A DNA stretch of 64,000 nt from Dichetophora obliterata (taxonomy: Eukaryota; Arthropoda; Insecta; Diptera; Sciomyzidae): contig OY986440.1 in the NCBI GenBank assembly GCA_963920525.1, forward strand, positions 17,780,191 through 17,844,190, written 5' to 3'. The notes under the pieces are model-generated. The model was not told the DNA's origin. It did not search any database and saw only the letters and a program-made list of their open reading frames with translations. Position numbers and translations under genes: made by a program. Position 1 is the stretch's first letter. Each line of letters opens with the position of its first letter. Shown here in pieces: positions 45,050 to 56,239 of the stretch.

Positions 45050-45640
45050 GAATTTATTTTTTTCATAGGTCACAAAACGGTGCCAAAGATTATGGGATAA
45101 ACATTTTTTTTCCGTCGATAAGTGGAGTATGGGGCTAAATATTGATAGAATAAGCTTAATTCATAGCCAAAATATACTTTTAAGCTTTGTACGATGTATA
45201 ATTTGCTGAGGTTGTAGACAAAAATGATTTATGGACCGAAATGGAAAAATCGATTTATGTGGCAACCATAATTTTTAGTAATTTTTCAAAGTATGCAGAC
45301 TTGCAGCTAGTGTAATAGCGATCATTTTGATGTATAAATTGTCCTTGTCCGATGTACGGTTTAGATTTTATGTCGAAAAAACACACCAAAACTTTCAAAC
45401 CCTTATATCCCTGCAACTAAGATAGATAGGGTGAAAATAAGCTTTTTTTGGGATCAAAATGTTTTTTCGTCGATAAGTGAAGAAGCGTCGGGGCTGAACT
45501 TAATTCCTTACCAAAATATCTTTTAAGCTTTTAACGATGTATAGTATGCTGAGTTTGTAGACAAAAATGCACAAAAGAATTCCTTTCAAAAAAATACGAT
45601 TTATCTGGCAACCATAACTTTTTAATAGCCTTATCACCGT
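45050..45640. repeat. Direct repeat, ~344-bp period, two copies
   Basis: Blocks CGTCGATAAGTG, CCAAAATAT, TTTTAAGCTTT, TTGTAGACAAAAATG and TGGCAACCATAA recur about 344 bp apart (for example 45264 and 45608). They have diverged substantially. Confidence 0.65.
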
Positions 45641-45733
45641 CCGCGAATCGAATAGAAAACAAGTAAAATTCGCCAAGGTGGTATCATTGTTTGCGAACTT
45701 CATGCCCTCAAAACATTCACGACTACACGACAT

Positions 45734-46175
45734 TACGACTCGACATGAAGAAAGAGGTTGTGTGTCAAAAGGAAACTTTTCAGTCGTGGTAGGATAGAAA
45801 ATAACAAGTTGAATAAAATTTGTGTGTGTTGAAATAAATTTGTCTTTTTTGCTGTGCCAAATGGAATGAAATTTTGACAGTTACAAATTTTGACGTTTCA
45901 CATTTCGGTAGTGTTTTAGCGCAAATATTTTTTTAATTTGCATTTTATTCAATTTGCGACATATTTAATTCGAGTGCTTGTACTTGCAACTTATTTCGTA
46001 AACTTGTAATATTGTAAACTTAAAAAAACCAAAATAATAAAAATAAAAAGAAAGTATAGCAGTGAGGGGACTGCCGACCAAAGCGAAAACCTATATATAA
46101 AATATTAGTACTCCTTGGAAGACGTTGTCCTGCCACGGAACGCCTTACTGCTATATAAGAATTTTCATGCTAATA
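45734..46175. other. Unassigned stretch with a 100-bp inverted-end unit
   Basis: TATAGCAGTGAGG (46057) is inverted at 46144-46156 (CCTTACTGCTATA), outlining a 100-bp possible MITE. The G+C-richer interior has no known product. Confidence 0.4.
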
Positions 46176-46180
46176 GGGGG

Positions 46181-46495
46181 TGTTCAGGATTGAGTATAAA
46201 GAATTTGAATTGTTTACTTTTTTATTGTTTTAATTTCCATTCATTTTAACCTTCTGGTCACCCTTTTAATGTGGTACTTAATGAGAGTAACTTTAATTGA
46301 ATTGCCTTTGTTAAAATGTCATAGCTTATCGAAGAGTAGTATGAATTTGTCCGCCAAGCCACAAAGACCGCCAATAAACTTAATGTAAACATATTGAAAG
46401 TTATATATTAATTAAATTGCAGTGAAGTGCGAAAATTAATGTCGTCGTGGTTTTATTTAAACTAGACGGGTCGTAAAAACTCTTGCGACGAAACA
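46181..46495 (+). repeat. 5' LTR of the BEL/Pao element
   Basis: It starts TGTTCAGGATTGAG and ends GACGAAACA, so it has TG...CA boundaries. It is 315 bp. Confidence 0.97.
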
Positions 46496-46496
46496 T

Positions 46497-46514
46497 TGGT
46501 GCCGAAACCCGGGA
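46497..46514 (+). other. Primer binding site
   Basis: TGGTGCCGAAACCCGGGA follows the 5' LTR by one base and is complementary to a tRNA 3' end with CCA. I did not identify which tRNA. Confidence 0.85.
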
Positions 46515-47255
46515 TTCTCGCATTGAAGTCCCAAAAAATAATATATTAGAATTGTTGTGAACATATTTTAAATAAAAAAAAATTGGCTTTGGTCGATGTG
46601 GATGGCGCTTCGCGGTTAAATTGGGTTAAAGTAACCTTCAATCGTTGTTAGGACAACGTCGCGAAATCTACTCAAAATTTGCTAAGCAAAGACCAGGAGT
46701 TAACAGTTTTGTAAAATACATTGCAAAACCCGTTGTGTGAAATATATTGCCAATATATAAGTTACTAGGCAAATTAAAGCAAATTGCATCATCAACGACG
46801 TGGTAACGGCAAAACTACAGCGAGCGCGCAGTTGGCAGATCTTCAACTTGGAAGCGACAGCGCAGCATATTCGCAGCAGAGTTCAGATTGGCAGCGTCGG
46901 CGCCGCAGAGTTGGACTTTATCGTAGAACGCCGATAACATTGAGAGCGCATAGTGCTAATAATAAAAAAAAAGCGTTGCAGTAACGAGCATTGGTTGAGT
47001 ACCTTACAGTGCTTAGAAGCCCCTGAGAAGAGGAAGTAATTCCCACAAAGTGTTCTCTTAAAGAGGAAAGTGTTCTCTTAAATAAAACAAAAAGAAAAAT
47101 CTCTGAGAAGAGGAAGCTATTTCCCCTAAAACCATTACAACAACAAGATATAATTATTTTATGAAAATAAAAGATAAACAAAACAGATATCAATTGCGTG
47201 CAATAAATAACAAAATTTTATTCGATTGTGAACATATTTTATTCACATTTTGGTC
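46515..47255 (+). other. BEL/Pao untranslated leader
   Basis: About 740 bp lie between the PBS and the gag start. It contains short direct repeats (GAGAAGAGGAAG at about 47025 and 47104). Packaging signals may lie here but cannot be seen by eye. Confidence 0.6.
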
Positions 47256-50200
47256 ATGACTAATAAACAAGATAATACCGATATAATGGATGACGGACAA
47301 GAGGAATCAGGAACTTCCTCGGGCCAAGCTCGTGTCAAAGTTACGCAAAAACTTGCTGAGTTCAAAGCGCTGAGAGCCTCTTCCAAAGGCAGCATCTCGA
47401 GAATGAAAACATTGATCGCAAAGAAGGGTGCTGAATTATCTGTTGAGGAGCTGGAGTGTCGATTGGGGATTTTAGAATCCTATTTTAAGCAGTGTCTTAG
47501 CGTTCAATCTAATATTGACAAAATTTGTTCAGAGACAGATGCGGCGGCGAATGCAGCGGTGGCAGGCGACATCGAGGACATGTACGTCGCAACCAAATCA
47601 AAAATATTAGCGTTGATGCCGAAGAGACGACCATCAGCTGCTGATATTAGTGCATTTAATGCAACAGCAGCTGGACCTGCGACGTCTCGCTTGAGGCGTG
47701 AAATCAAAATTCCAAGATTCGAAGGTAAATACTCTGAGTTTCCAAATTTTATTTCGATTTTTAATAAAATGGTACACCGCGATGAAACGCTGGAGAATTG
47801 CGAAAGGTTCTTGATACTTAAAGAAAATTTGGGCTCGAAGCCTCTTGCAGCGATAAATGAGTTTGATGTCACCGAGGACAACTACCCAAAAGCGTTGGAC
47901 CGATTGAAGGAGAAATTCGACAAAAAGACTTTGATGTTTGAAGAACACATCGCGGCGCTGTTCGAGTTACCCAAAACGGCAAAGGCATCATCTTCTCATC
48001 TGAGGCAAATAATTGATTCTGTCAACGCACATGTTAGCGCAATGCTGTCGCTTGGTGACTACAAAGACGTTGCCAATGCGCTCATAATCTTTTTAGTAAT
48101 GCAGAGGCTCGATGTGGAATCCCAAGTGAAGTGGGAGGAGTCTGTAGATTACGCGAAACTTTCTACATGGAATGACTGCTCAGCCATTTTATCCAGACGA
48201 TGTCAGACCCTCGAAGCACGAGAAACGAAGTCAGCTTGGCCGGATGTCAAGCCAGCCGCGTCAAAGGAAAGCCAGAGGGAGTTTAGACCGACCTATTTTC
48301 TAAAAAGAAATACGCAAACTTCGCTTGCAATTGACAGTGCACAGTGCGAAGTTTGTCGAAAGCTAGGACATGAAGCTGCAAACTGCCCTAAATTCGCAAA
48401 AATGCCACATCGAGAGCGTAAAAGTGCATCACGCAGCTTAAAACTTTGTTTTATTTGTCTAAAGAAAGGCCATTTATCGCAGGCTTGTAAAGCAGTTAAG
48501 TGCACTTTATGCAATCTGCCGCATCATAAGATGCTTCACAAATTTATGCCGTCGGAGCCACCATTGACACAAGTGAACTTAGGAGCTGTTAACGAGGCAG
48601 CGCAGGCAACGTTGCATACGACATTGGTTGATACCTTCGAATTACCGGAGGTTTTCTTAGAAACTGCTGTAGTGCACATAAAGGATGGATGCGGCCGATA
48701 TCATGATGCACGTGTAATTTTGGATTCGGCTTCACAAATCAATTTAATGTGCGCAAATATGGCGCAGAGGTTGATGCTTAAGAAAATCCCATGCTCGCTT
48801 GGTGCGAATGGAATAGGTGATATCAGCACTAACATCAAACGAAAAGCGCAGGCAACGATTAAATCACGTGTGAATGATTTTGAGGTAACTTTAGATTTTT
48901 ATATTTTACCAAAAATTACAGGATCGAAGCCAGATCAATTTGTAGACGTGTCACAGTGGAAAATACCTAATAATATTGAGTTAGCGGATCCACTGTTCAA
49001 TCACCCGGCTCGTATTGACCTGTTACTGGGCGCAGAGATGTTTCTCGATTTGATTTCAATTGGGCGTATTGAACTAAGCCAAAATTTGCCACGATTGCAG
49101 AAAACAGTATTTGGCTGGGTGGTGTCGGGCGCAGCTAAGGAGTACGACTCAGGCAGTAAAATTGTTCAAAGCCTTTTGGTTGACCGCAGTAATATAGATG
49201 AGCAGCTTAGAAATTTAGTAGAGCGTTTTTGGCAGATGGAAGAGATAGCGTCAAAATCAAAGTTTTGGACGGACGAAGAAAAGGAATGTGAGCGATGGTT
49301 TCAGGAGACTGTAACTAGAGATGGCGATGGTCGATTTACGGTAAGGATCCCATTCAAGAGCAACGTGAGTGAGCTTGGACATTCACATCACATTGCTGAA
49401 CGTCGGTTCCTAGCACTTGAGCGGCGATTAGGCCGTGATCCTGAAATCAAGCAGGCATATGAAGATTTCATCAACGAATATCAACAGCTCGGGCATATGA
49501 CAATCGTTAAAGACGCCGATATACCGAATTTGAAATACTTCTCACCTCATCAATATGTTCTTCGCCCTGACTCGACGAGCACCAAACTTCGCGTCGTTTT
49601 TGACTGCAGCTGCAAAACAAGCTCAGGTATTTCCTTAAACGATGTGATGAAAAAAGGTCCCGTAGTACAGGATGATTTGCTGTCTATAATTTTAAGATTT
49701 CGTTGCTTTAAGTTTGCGCTAACGGCGGATGTCGTTAAAATGTATAGGCAGGCGTGGGTAACTGAGCACGATGCTAACTATCAAGCAATTCTGTGGCGAG
49801 CATCCAGTGAGGAGAAACTTAAGTCGTATCGGCTGCAGACAATAACATATGGAACCACCTCGGCTCCGTTTTTAGCGACTCGATGCATGAAGAAGCTGGG
49901 TGAAGAGAATGCGAAAAGATACCCATTGGGGGCTAAAAAGATTCTCAATGATTTTTATATGGATGATCTCATCTGCGGTGCAGATACTGAAGAAGATATT
50001 TTTCGAATTTATGAAGAGGTCTCCACGATAATGAACTCAGCACATTTTACACTACGAAAATGGCATTCGAACAACGATCGTTTTCTGAGTCAAGTTCCCG
50101 AAGCTGACCGGGAGAAGCCGCTTCGCGTTAATGACTCTGAAATTATCAAAACTCTTGGAATTATTTGGGAGCCGGTCGCTGATGTATTCAGATATGTTCG

Positions 50201-52508
50201 GCCCGAACTGAAAAGTAATAGAGCGATTACCAAAAGGATCGTTTTGGCAGAGCTGTCAACGTTGTTTGATCCACTTGGTCTAATAAATCCGGTTATCGTT
50301 AAAGCCAAAGTATTTATGCAGGACCTATGGATCCTGAAGTTAGGCTGGGATGAGTCCTTACCGATGAACATGCATAGCCACTGGGAGGAAATACGCAAAA
50401 AGTTGAAATTGGTGGAGGGTATTTGTATTCCGCGCTATGTCATGTCAGCCAAAAAGAAGGTTCGAGTCGAAATGCATGGATTTTCAGATGCATCAACAAG
50501 AGCTTATGGTTGCTGCATCTACGTGCGATGTGTTGATTGCAGTAACGGGGTAACTATGCAGCTGTGGAGCGCAAAGTCTAGGGTTGCGCCAGTAAAGACA
50601 AAATCGTTGCCTCGCCTAGAGCTGCTAGCAGCGGAGCTTTTGTCAAAGCTAGTGGTAAAGACGCAAGACAACTTCCCTGTTTTGATTGACGCAACATACC
50701 TATGGACCGATTCGGAGATCGTGCTGAACTGGCTTGCTGTCCATCCGTCGACGTGGTCAACATTTGTCGCGAACAGAGTATCGGCGATACAGGAGTCGAC
50801 GAAAATGGCGATTTGGAGACACGTACCAACCAAAATGAACCCGGCTGACATCGTATCACGCGGTGCGTTCGCGGATGAGCTTCAAGAGTCAATATGGTTC
50901 TCTGGCCCTGGATTTTTAAGAAAACCCTGCAACGAATGGCCAAAAAATAATTCGAGGAAGTTGTCTGAAGAAGTCAATGAGCGCCGCGGGGCCGCGTCAG
51001 CATTACATGTTGAAATTAAAAAAAACTATTTGCTAGAATGGATCGAGACTCACAGCCAGTACGAAAAAATCCAAAGAAGGATGGCGATTTTATGCGTTTT
51101 TCGCAGACGTCAAGGGTTGTCTGGTATAACAGCAAAGGTACTAGATGAAGCGCTTATTCGTATTGTGTACTGCTTGCAGCAGCATAGTTTCCATGCTGAC
51201 TTTCTAGCGCTTCAAAAGAAAGAGGAAGTTCCGGCATCGAGCAAACTAAAAGGTCTTAACGTGTTTATTAAGAGCTTCTATGGCGTCGACCTTTTGCGAG
51301 TTGGTGGTCGTTTATTGCATGCTCAGCTGCCTTACGATGCAAAACATCAGATTCTGCTGCCTGGGGACAGTAATTTTGTGCGATGCTATGTCCGATATGT
51401 ACATGATAAGAATTTTCATGCTGGTCCTCAAGCGTTGATAGCGCTTCTCCGGCAGCGGTTTTGGCTAATGAATGCAAGAAGAGTTGTGCGTTCTGTAACC
51501 AGCAAATGCATGGCGTGTTTTCGGTGCCGTCCGACGTTGCAGACACAACTTATGGGAAGTTTGCCAGCTGGGCGAGTTAATATAAGCCGAGCATTCACAA
51601 CGACTGGTGTCGATTTCTGTGGACCAGTGATGACCACTCATAAAGTAAGAGGTGTACGGTTGGTGAAAAGTTATATAGCTGTTTTCATCTGCTTCGCCAC
51701 GAAAGCCGTGCACTTGGAAGTCGTTTCCGATTTAACTTCGAAGGCATTTATTGCAGCGCTCAAAAGGTTTGTGGCACGCAGAGGTCTGTGTTCAGATCTG
51801 TACTGCGACAATGGAACAAATTTTGTTGGCGGCCGGCGGGAGCTGAAAGAGTTTAAGGAAATGTTTTTCAAACAACAAAGCCAAAAGGAAATTTCGCAGT
51901 ATTGCAGAGCAGAAAAAATTGAATTTCACCACATACCCCCCCGCTCACCTCATTTTGGTGGTTTGTGGGAAGCGGCGGTTAAGTCCGCAAAATATCACCT
52001 TACGCGAATTCTGGGAAGTTCGCACTTAACGTTTGAGGAGCTGAGCACGATAACGGCTGAAATCGAAGCGATACTGAACTCGCGGCCGTTAACAGCTATG
52101 TCTAGTGACCCAAATGACGAGGCCGTTTTGACGCCTGCACACTTATTGGGTGGTGGTCCCTTAGGAGGTATTTCCGAACCGAATATCCAAACGGAAAATG
52201 TGTCGCACTTAACCCGGTGGTTGCGCATCAGTGCGATTCAGCAGCATTTCTGGAAGCGGTGGTCCGTGGAATATCTACACGAGTTGCAAGCCAGGGCTAA
52301 GTGGACGAGCAAGAAAAGGAACGTCGAAGAAAATGATCTGGTTCTAGTCGCAGACGACAACTTGCCACCGAAGCAATGGTTACTAGGCAGGGTCACAGGT
52401 GTAGTAAAAGGTTCCGATGATTGCACTCGAGTTGTCGATGTCCAGACAAGAAATGGGAGGATCCGACGCGCAGTCCATAAGGTGGCGCCTATTCCAAGGG
52501 CAGATTGA
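47256..52508 (+). CDS. BEL/Pao gag-pol polyprotein, 1750 aa, intact
   Basis: The frame starts at ATG 47256 (MTNKQDN); an upstream in-frame TTG is unlikely to be used. In order it shows a gag region with a DUF1759-like block (IKIPRFEGKYSEFPNF) and zinc knuckles CEVCRKLGHEAANC and CFICLKKGHLSQAC. Next is an aspartic protease with VILDSASQINLM, then a reverse transcriptase with LTADVVKMYRQAW and FYMDDLICG. RNase H follows with GFSDAS and WTDSEIVLNWL. The integrase has an HHCC zinc site (MACFRC), GVDFCGP, CDNGTNFVGG and WEAAVKS (D, D, E), and the C-terminus is DUF5641-like. All catalytic residues I can check are present and there is no frameshift. Confidence 0.97.
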   Translation: MTNKQDNTDIMDDGQEESGTSSGQARVKVTQKLAEFKALRASSKGSISRMKTLIAKKGAELSVEELECRLGILESYFKQCLSVQSNIDKICSETDAAANAAVAGDIEDMYVATKSKILALMPKRRPSAADISAFNATAAGPATSRLRREIKIPRFEGKYSEFPNFISIFNKMVHRDETLENCERFLILKENLGSKPLAAINEFDVTEDNYPKALDRLKEKFDKKTLMFEEHIAALFELPKTAKASSSHLRQIIDSVNAHVSAMLSLGDYKDVANALIIFLVMQRLDVESQVKWEESVDYAKLSTWNDCSAILSRRCQTLEARETKSAWPDVKPAASKESQREFRPTYFLKRNTQTSLAIDSAQCEVCRKLGHEAANCPKFAKMPHRERKSASRSLKLCFICLKKGHLSQACKAVKCTLCNLPHHKMLHKFMPSEPPLTQVNLGAVNEAAQATLHTTLVDTFELPEVFLETAVVHIKDGCGRYHDARVILDSASQINLMCANMAQRLMLKKIPCSLGANGIGDISTNIKRKAQATIKSRVNDFEVTLDFYILPKITGSKPDQFVDVSQWKIPNNIELADPLFNHPARIDLLLGAEMFLDLISIGRIELSQNLPRLQKTVFGWVVSGAAKEYDSGSKIVQSLLVDRSNIDEQLRNLVERFWQMEEIASKSKFWTDEEKECERWFQETVTRDGDGRFTVRIPFKSNVSELGHSHHIAERRFLALERRLGRDPEIKQAYEDFINEYQQLGHMTIVKDADIPNLKYFSPHQYVLRPDSTSTKLRVVFDCSCKTSSGISLNDVMKKGPVVQDDLLSIILRFRCFKFALTADVVKMYRQAWVTEHDANYQAILWRASSEEKLKSYRLQTITYGTTSAPFLATRCMKKLGEENAKRYPLGAKKILNDFYMDDLICGADTEEDIFRIYEEVSTIMNSAHFTLRKWHSNNDRFLSQVPEADREKPLRVNDSEIIKTLGIIWEPVADVFRYVRPELKSNRAITKRIVLAELSTLFDPLGLINPVIVKAKVFMQDLWILKLGWDESLPMNMHSHWEEIRKKLKLVEGICIPRYVMSAKKKVRVEMHGFSDASTRAYGCCIYVRCVDCSNGVTMQLWSAKSRVAPVKTKSLPRLELLAAELLSKLVVKTQDNFPVLIDATYLWTDSEIVLNWLAVHPSTWSTFVANRVSAIQESTKMAIWRHVPTKMNPADIVSRGAFADELQESIWFSGPGFLRKPCNEWPKNNSRKLSEEVNERRGAASALHVEIKKNYLLEWIETHSQYEKIQRRMAILCVFRRRQGLSGITAKVLDEALIRIVYCLQQHSFHADFLALQKKEEVPASSKLKGLNVFIKSFYGVDLLRVGGRLLHAQLPYDAKHQILLPGDSNFVRCYVRYVHDKNFHAGPQALIALLRQRFWLMNARRVVRSVTSKCMACFRCRPTLQTQLMGSLPAGRVNISRAFTTTGVDFCGPVMTTHKVRGVRLVKSYIAVFICFATKAVHLEVVSDLTSKAFIAALKRFVARRGLCSDLYCDNGTNFVGGRRELKEFKEMFFKQQSQKEISQYCRAEKIEFHHIPPRSPHFGGLWEAAVKSAKYHLTRILGSSHLTFEELSTITAEIEAILNSRPLTAMSSDPNDEAVLTPAHLLGGGPLGGISEPNIQTENVSHLTRWLRISAIQQHFWKRWSVEYLHELQARAKWTSKKRNVEENDLVLVADDNLPPKQWLLGRVTGVVKGSDDCTRVVDVQTRNGRIRRAVHKVAPIPRAD

Positions 52509-52537
52509 GATACATTGACGCATCTTTGAGATACATC

Positions 52538-52550
52538 AAGGGCGGCGGCA
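52538..52550 (+). other. Polypurine tract
   Basis: AAGGGCGGCGGCA immediately precedes the 3' LTR, the expected position for plus-strand priming. Confidence 0.7.
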
Positions 52551-52865
52551 TGTTCAGGATTGAGTATAAAGAATTTGAATTGTTTACTTTTTTATTGTTT
52601 TAATTTCCATTCATTTTAACCTTCTGGTCACCCTTTTAATGTGGTACTTAATGAGAGTAACTTTAATTGAATTGCCTTTGTTAAAATGTCATAGCTTATC
52701 GAAGAGTAGTATGAATTTGTCCGCCAAGCCACAAAGACCGCCAATAAACTTAATGTAAACATATTGAAAGTTATATATTAATTAAATTGCAGTGAAGTGC
52801 GAAAATTAATGTCGTCGTGGTTTTATTTAAACTAGACGGGTCGTAAAAACTCTTGCGACGAAACA
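52551..52865 (+). repeat. 3' LTR of the BEL/Pao element
   Basis: I see no difference from the 5' LTR over 315 bp. Confidence 0.97.
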
Positions 52866-53835
52866 GGGGGTTTCGGACTATCCTACATATAGGATGGATT
52901 TGACAGGTCGGACGGACATGTAGGATGTGCGAAAGCTCATACTGCAGCCCGTCCTACATGTAGGATGAAAATTAAAAAGTTCTAAAAGTTCCGCTATGAT
53001 CTTGTTCTCTGTGCGTCCTTGTTTGTAGATTTCCTTGGTAATTGTTGTTGGCGCAGTTAGCTGGAAATTTTTTGTAGTCGTTGTGAATTCTAATTGTGTA
53101 GCTACAGTAGGCATATGAAATTAGCATTATATTTGTGAAGAGCTTATAGCAATTTTTTAAATTTTTATATATTACTGAAACTATTTCTTTTAAGCAAAAG
53201 TGTTACCATATCAAAAATACATATAATTAAAGTAATTTATTTAAATTATTTCATTATTGAATTAATATAAAAAATTAAAGCTTATTTATATCTATTTATA
53301 TCATAACATTAACACAATGTACATGTTCACCATATCTATATTGCTTTGTGTATTAAAAATATAATATTCTAAAATTTAGAAATATCTATAGCATATAAAT
53401 TATATATAATTCATATAAGAAACTGATGCCAAACCGTTTAAAAAATAGAATGCTTAGGATAAGCAGACTTTAGTCATCCAATTACTACTGAAAATATTAA
53501 TAATTTTGCAGGTTTATTACGTAATTGTTATTATATAAATATACATAAATACTCTTTAAATTTCCTCAATGAGCTAAATTCTTCATATATATTGAATATA
53601 TATTTCCGATACGGTAACACTTTTACCAAAAACAAATAGTTTTACCAATATTATATATACTCTTTAATTCATATGTATAAACTGTTTTCTAAAATAGTTC
53701 GATGTCATATGCTGACTGTAGTGTAGTGTACTTACATACATGTACATACATCATGCAAACATCCACCTAAAAAGACCTTCACTTTAATGACCTAAAGTTG
53801 TCTAACATACGACAACAATAATAAGAAAACATATC
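52866..53835. other. Palindromic patch then AT-rich DNA
   Basis: 52875-52975 contains CCTACATATAGGATGG and CCTACATGTAGGATG palindromes and GACAGGTCGGACGGACATG. It resembles the MITE at 28431 and the region near 55380/55620. The rest is AT-rich without a gene. Confidence 0.5.
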
Positions 53836-55013
53836 AACATAATATCAAAGAGTAGTTCAAGACCTATTAAACAACGATATAATTGAACCATCCATAAGCC
53901 CATACAATTCACCTCTCCTACTAATACCAAAGAAAAATAATGACGATACAAAGAAATGGCGCTTGGTAGTTGATTTTAGGAAATTAAATAATAACATAGT
54001 TAGTGATAAATTCCCTTTAACAAGAATAGAAGATGTCTTAGACAAACTTGGCAGAGCAAAATACTTTTCGACACTCGACATGACGAGTTCTTTTCACCAA
54101 ATACCTTTAGAAAAAAATTCAAGACCATTAACAGCTCTCTCGACTAATGATGGCCACTACCAATTCAAAAGACTACCATTTGGATTAAAAATATCCTCAA
54201 ACAGTTTTCAACGAAAGCTAACTTTAGCACTAACAGGTTTAAGCTCAGAAGCATTTTTATATGTAGATGACATAATAGTTTTTGGATGTAGCCTCCAACA
54301 CCACAACAATAATTTAATTAAAATTTTCGACAGGTTATCTCAATACAACCTTAAATTAAATGCGAGTAAATGCAAATTTTTACGTCCTGAAGTAGTCTAT
54401 TTAGGACATTTGATTACACAAAACGGTATTAAGACTGACCCAACAAAGTATGAAACAATAAAAAAATTATCCTATTCCTTTAAATACTGACGAAGTGCGT
54501 AGGTTCGTCGCCTTTTGCAATTATTATAGACGATTCATAAAAGATTTTCAACAATTGCACAATCCCTTAATGCTTTACTAAAAAAGAACCAAACTTTCAA
54601 TTGGACAGATCTATGACAAACAGCTTTTGAAACACTAAAACAGAAATTAATGGAACCACCCATTTTACAATATCCCGATTTTTCAAAACCATTCATTCTA
54701 ACAACTGACGCATCAAACTACGCGTTAGGAGCCGTATTATCACAAGGTGACATTGGACAAGACTTACCAATATCTTATGCCAGTAAGACTATACAAAAAC
54801 ATGACATAAATAAACCAATAATAGAGAAAGAACTTTTAGCCATCCATTGGGGAATAAACTTTTTCAAACCATATTTATACGGACAAAAATTTATAATTGT
54901 TACAGATCACAGACCTTTAGTTTCATTATTTAGTCACAATAATCCGTCATCAAAAATGACCAGAATCAGACTCGACCTATCTGATTATGATTTTACAATA
55001 GTATTTAACATTG
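53836..55013 (+). pseudogene. Gypsy/Ty3-type pol fragment, truncated
   Basis: The RT starts near VQDLLNNDIIEPSISPYNSP, then WRLVVDFRKLNN, FSTLDMTSSFHQIPL and FKRLPFGLKISSN. The catalytic box is YVDDIIVF, followed by YLGHLITQNGI. A frameshift near 54480 interrupts before FVAFCNYYRRFIKDF, and stops follow. The RNase H frame resumes at 54650 with ILTTDASNYALGAVLSQ, EKELLAIHWG and VTDHRPLVSLF. It ends where MITE-H begins at 55014. No protease, integrase or LTR is present. It is a defective relic. Confidence 0.9.
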
Positions 55014-55185
55014 GCGTCGGAAGCGGGGGGAAAGGGGGGCAGTCGCCCCCCCCACTTTTTTAGCTAGATAAACAATTTAAAAGGAAAACTTCAAAAGTTA
55101 TTCAAAATATCAGTTTTTCTTACAACGATAATATTTTTTGTATATGTTTTCCTCTTCTATCTCTCTTCTTCATAAGCATGCTTGC
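55014..55185. mobile_element. MITE-H copy 2, one-ended
   Basis: GCGTCGGAAGCGGGGGGAAA and the following ~170 bp (AGCTAGATAAACAATTTAAA, ATCAGTTTTT, AACGATAATATTTTTTGTAT) match copy 1 (42845-43094) in reverse orientation. The opposite end was not found; similarity fades near 55185. Confidence 0.75.
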
Positions 55186-55600
55186 GGATAACCATTTCCT
55201 TTCTCTATGTTTGCAAAAAGATAGAACAAAATGTAGAGTTTCTACTGCAAACCCACCACTTCAGTTAAAAAGCACCCTTAAGTATGTAGCTAAATGCTTG
55301 TTCATTTTGCAACTCTGGTAAGAAAAAATTTGCCATGTTCTTAGGGGCTTTCCATATTGGACGACATGTTGTATGATAAGTTAGATGGAAAACTAATGGG
55401 ACTATTTGATTGAGCGTTCGAACGATCCAACTTGTAAATCAACATCATTAATTACAAGTTCTCGAGCAGAACACATCCGGATAATAGCTAAGCAACTTTT
55501 AGATGCCCTAACAATTGAGCAGTAATTTTACATAGTTGTACAATATTGTACAATCGGCAGTAAAAAAACCAAAAATTTCAACTATCGTTTTAGCTTACGC
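55186..55600. other. Gene-free stretch
   Basis: It is AT-rich, with a block near 55350-55390 (GGACGACATGTTG) related to the palindromic MITE patches at 28431, 29001 and 52875. Confidence 0.4.
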
Positions 55601-55819
55601 ATGGTACTACATGTTGTACAATCTGACATGTTGGTCCAATGTTTTGGACCATGCGAAAGCTCCTACTGTGAATTAGCTGATGAAAATCCACCTCGACGCT
55701 TTGAACAAACATCAAATCCGGTTCCTTCAGTACAGTTGCCATTATATGATAGTCTACGAAAAGATTATTTCGAAATTTTAGATCTTCTCTCAAATGAGAT
55801 AACGGCTAGATTTGATTAA
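55601..55819 (+). pseudogene. Possible transposase fragment (ZMYM/hAT-like C-terminal type)
   Basis: The last 45 residues (PPRRFEQTSNPVPS, then YDSLRKDYFEILDLLSNEIT and ARFD) resemble the R-Y/F...Y-x-x-I/L-D...RFD segment found in ZMYM/hAT-like transposase relatives. The first part overlaps a palindromic MITE-like patch. The assignment is tentative. Confidence 0.35.
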
Positions 55820-55856
55820 ACAGGTTGATATTTTACTTTTTTTTTAATTTTGCATG

Positions 55857-55930
55857 CTTACACCAACTTCACTCACCGACTCACTTTGATTTAACATTCG
55901 GTGAGTCGGTTGAGTGAAGCTAGTGTAAAC
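55857..55930. repeat. Hairpin with ~28-bp arms
   Basis: GCTTACACCAACTTCACTCA onward is inverted at 55901-55930 (GTGAGTCGGTTGAGTGAAGC), with a 16-base loop. It is a small fold-back element. Confidence 0.7.
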
Positions 55931-56239
55931 TGGCACTTTGTAAATCTTATTGTACATTTAAACAGATGTTGACACTCTAGAATCGTTGGATAATATTGTA
56001 ATCGAAGCCAAAGAGTAGTTATGCAAATTTTCTTCTTGAAGCTTATTGATAGCTTTTTCAAAACTATCAGTTTTTGCCTTAAGTTCTTCTTTGCTTTTTA
56101 AACTTTCTTTTCTATAATAAATTGAATTTTTGCAATATATGTGGCAATTTTCGCAACATTTTTCTTTTTTAATGGCCTCATAAAAAGTATATACATCTCA
56201 TATACATATGCGTATATACTGTGTAGCTCAAAAATTTAT

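Larger units (their letters stand above)
46181..52865 (+). mobile_element. Complete BEL/Pao LTR retrotransposon
   Basis: Two 315-bp LTRs, apparently identical at every base, flank a single gag-pol frame. GGGGG is duplicated on both sides (46176-46180, 52866-52870). A primer binding site and a purine-rich tract are in the correct places. No envelope gene is present. Identity of the LTRs and the open frame show a very recent insertion, potentially still mobile. Confidence 0.97.

Noticed and set aside
47504..52426. Minus-strand frames within the BEL element
   Set aside because: They are antisense shadows of the gag-pol frame.
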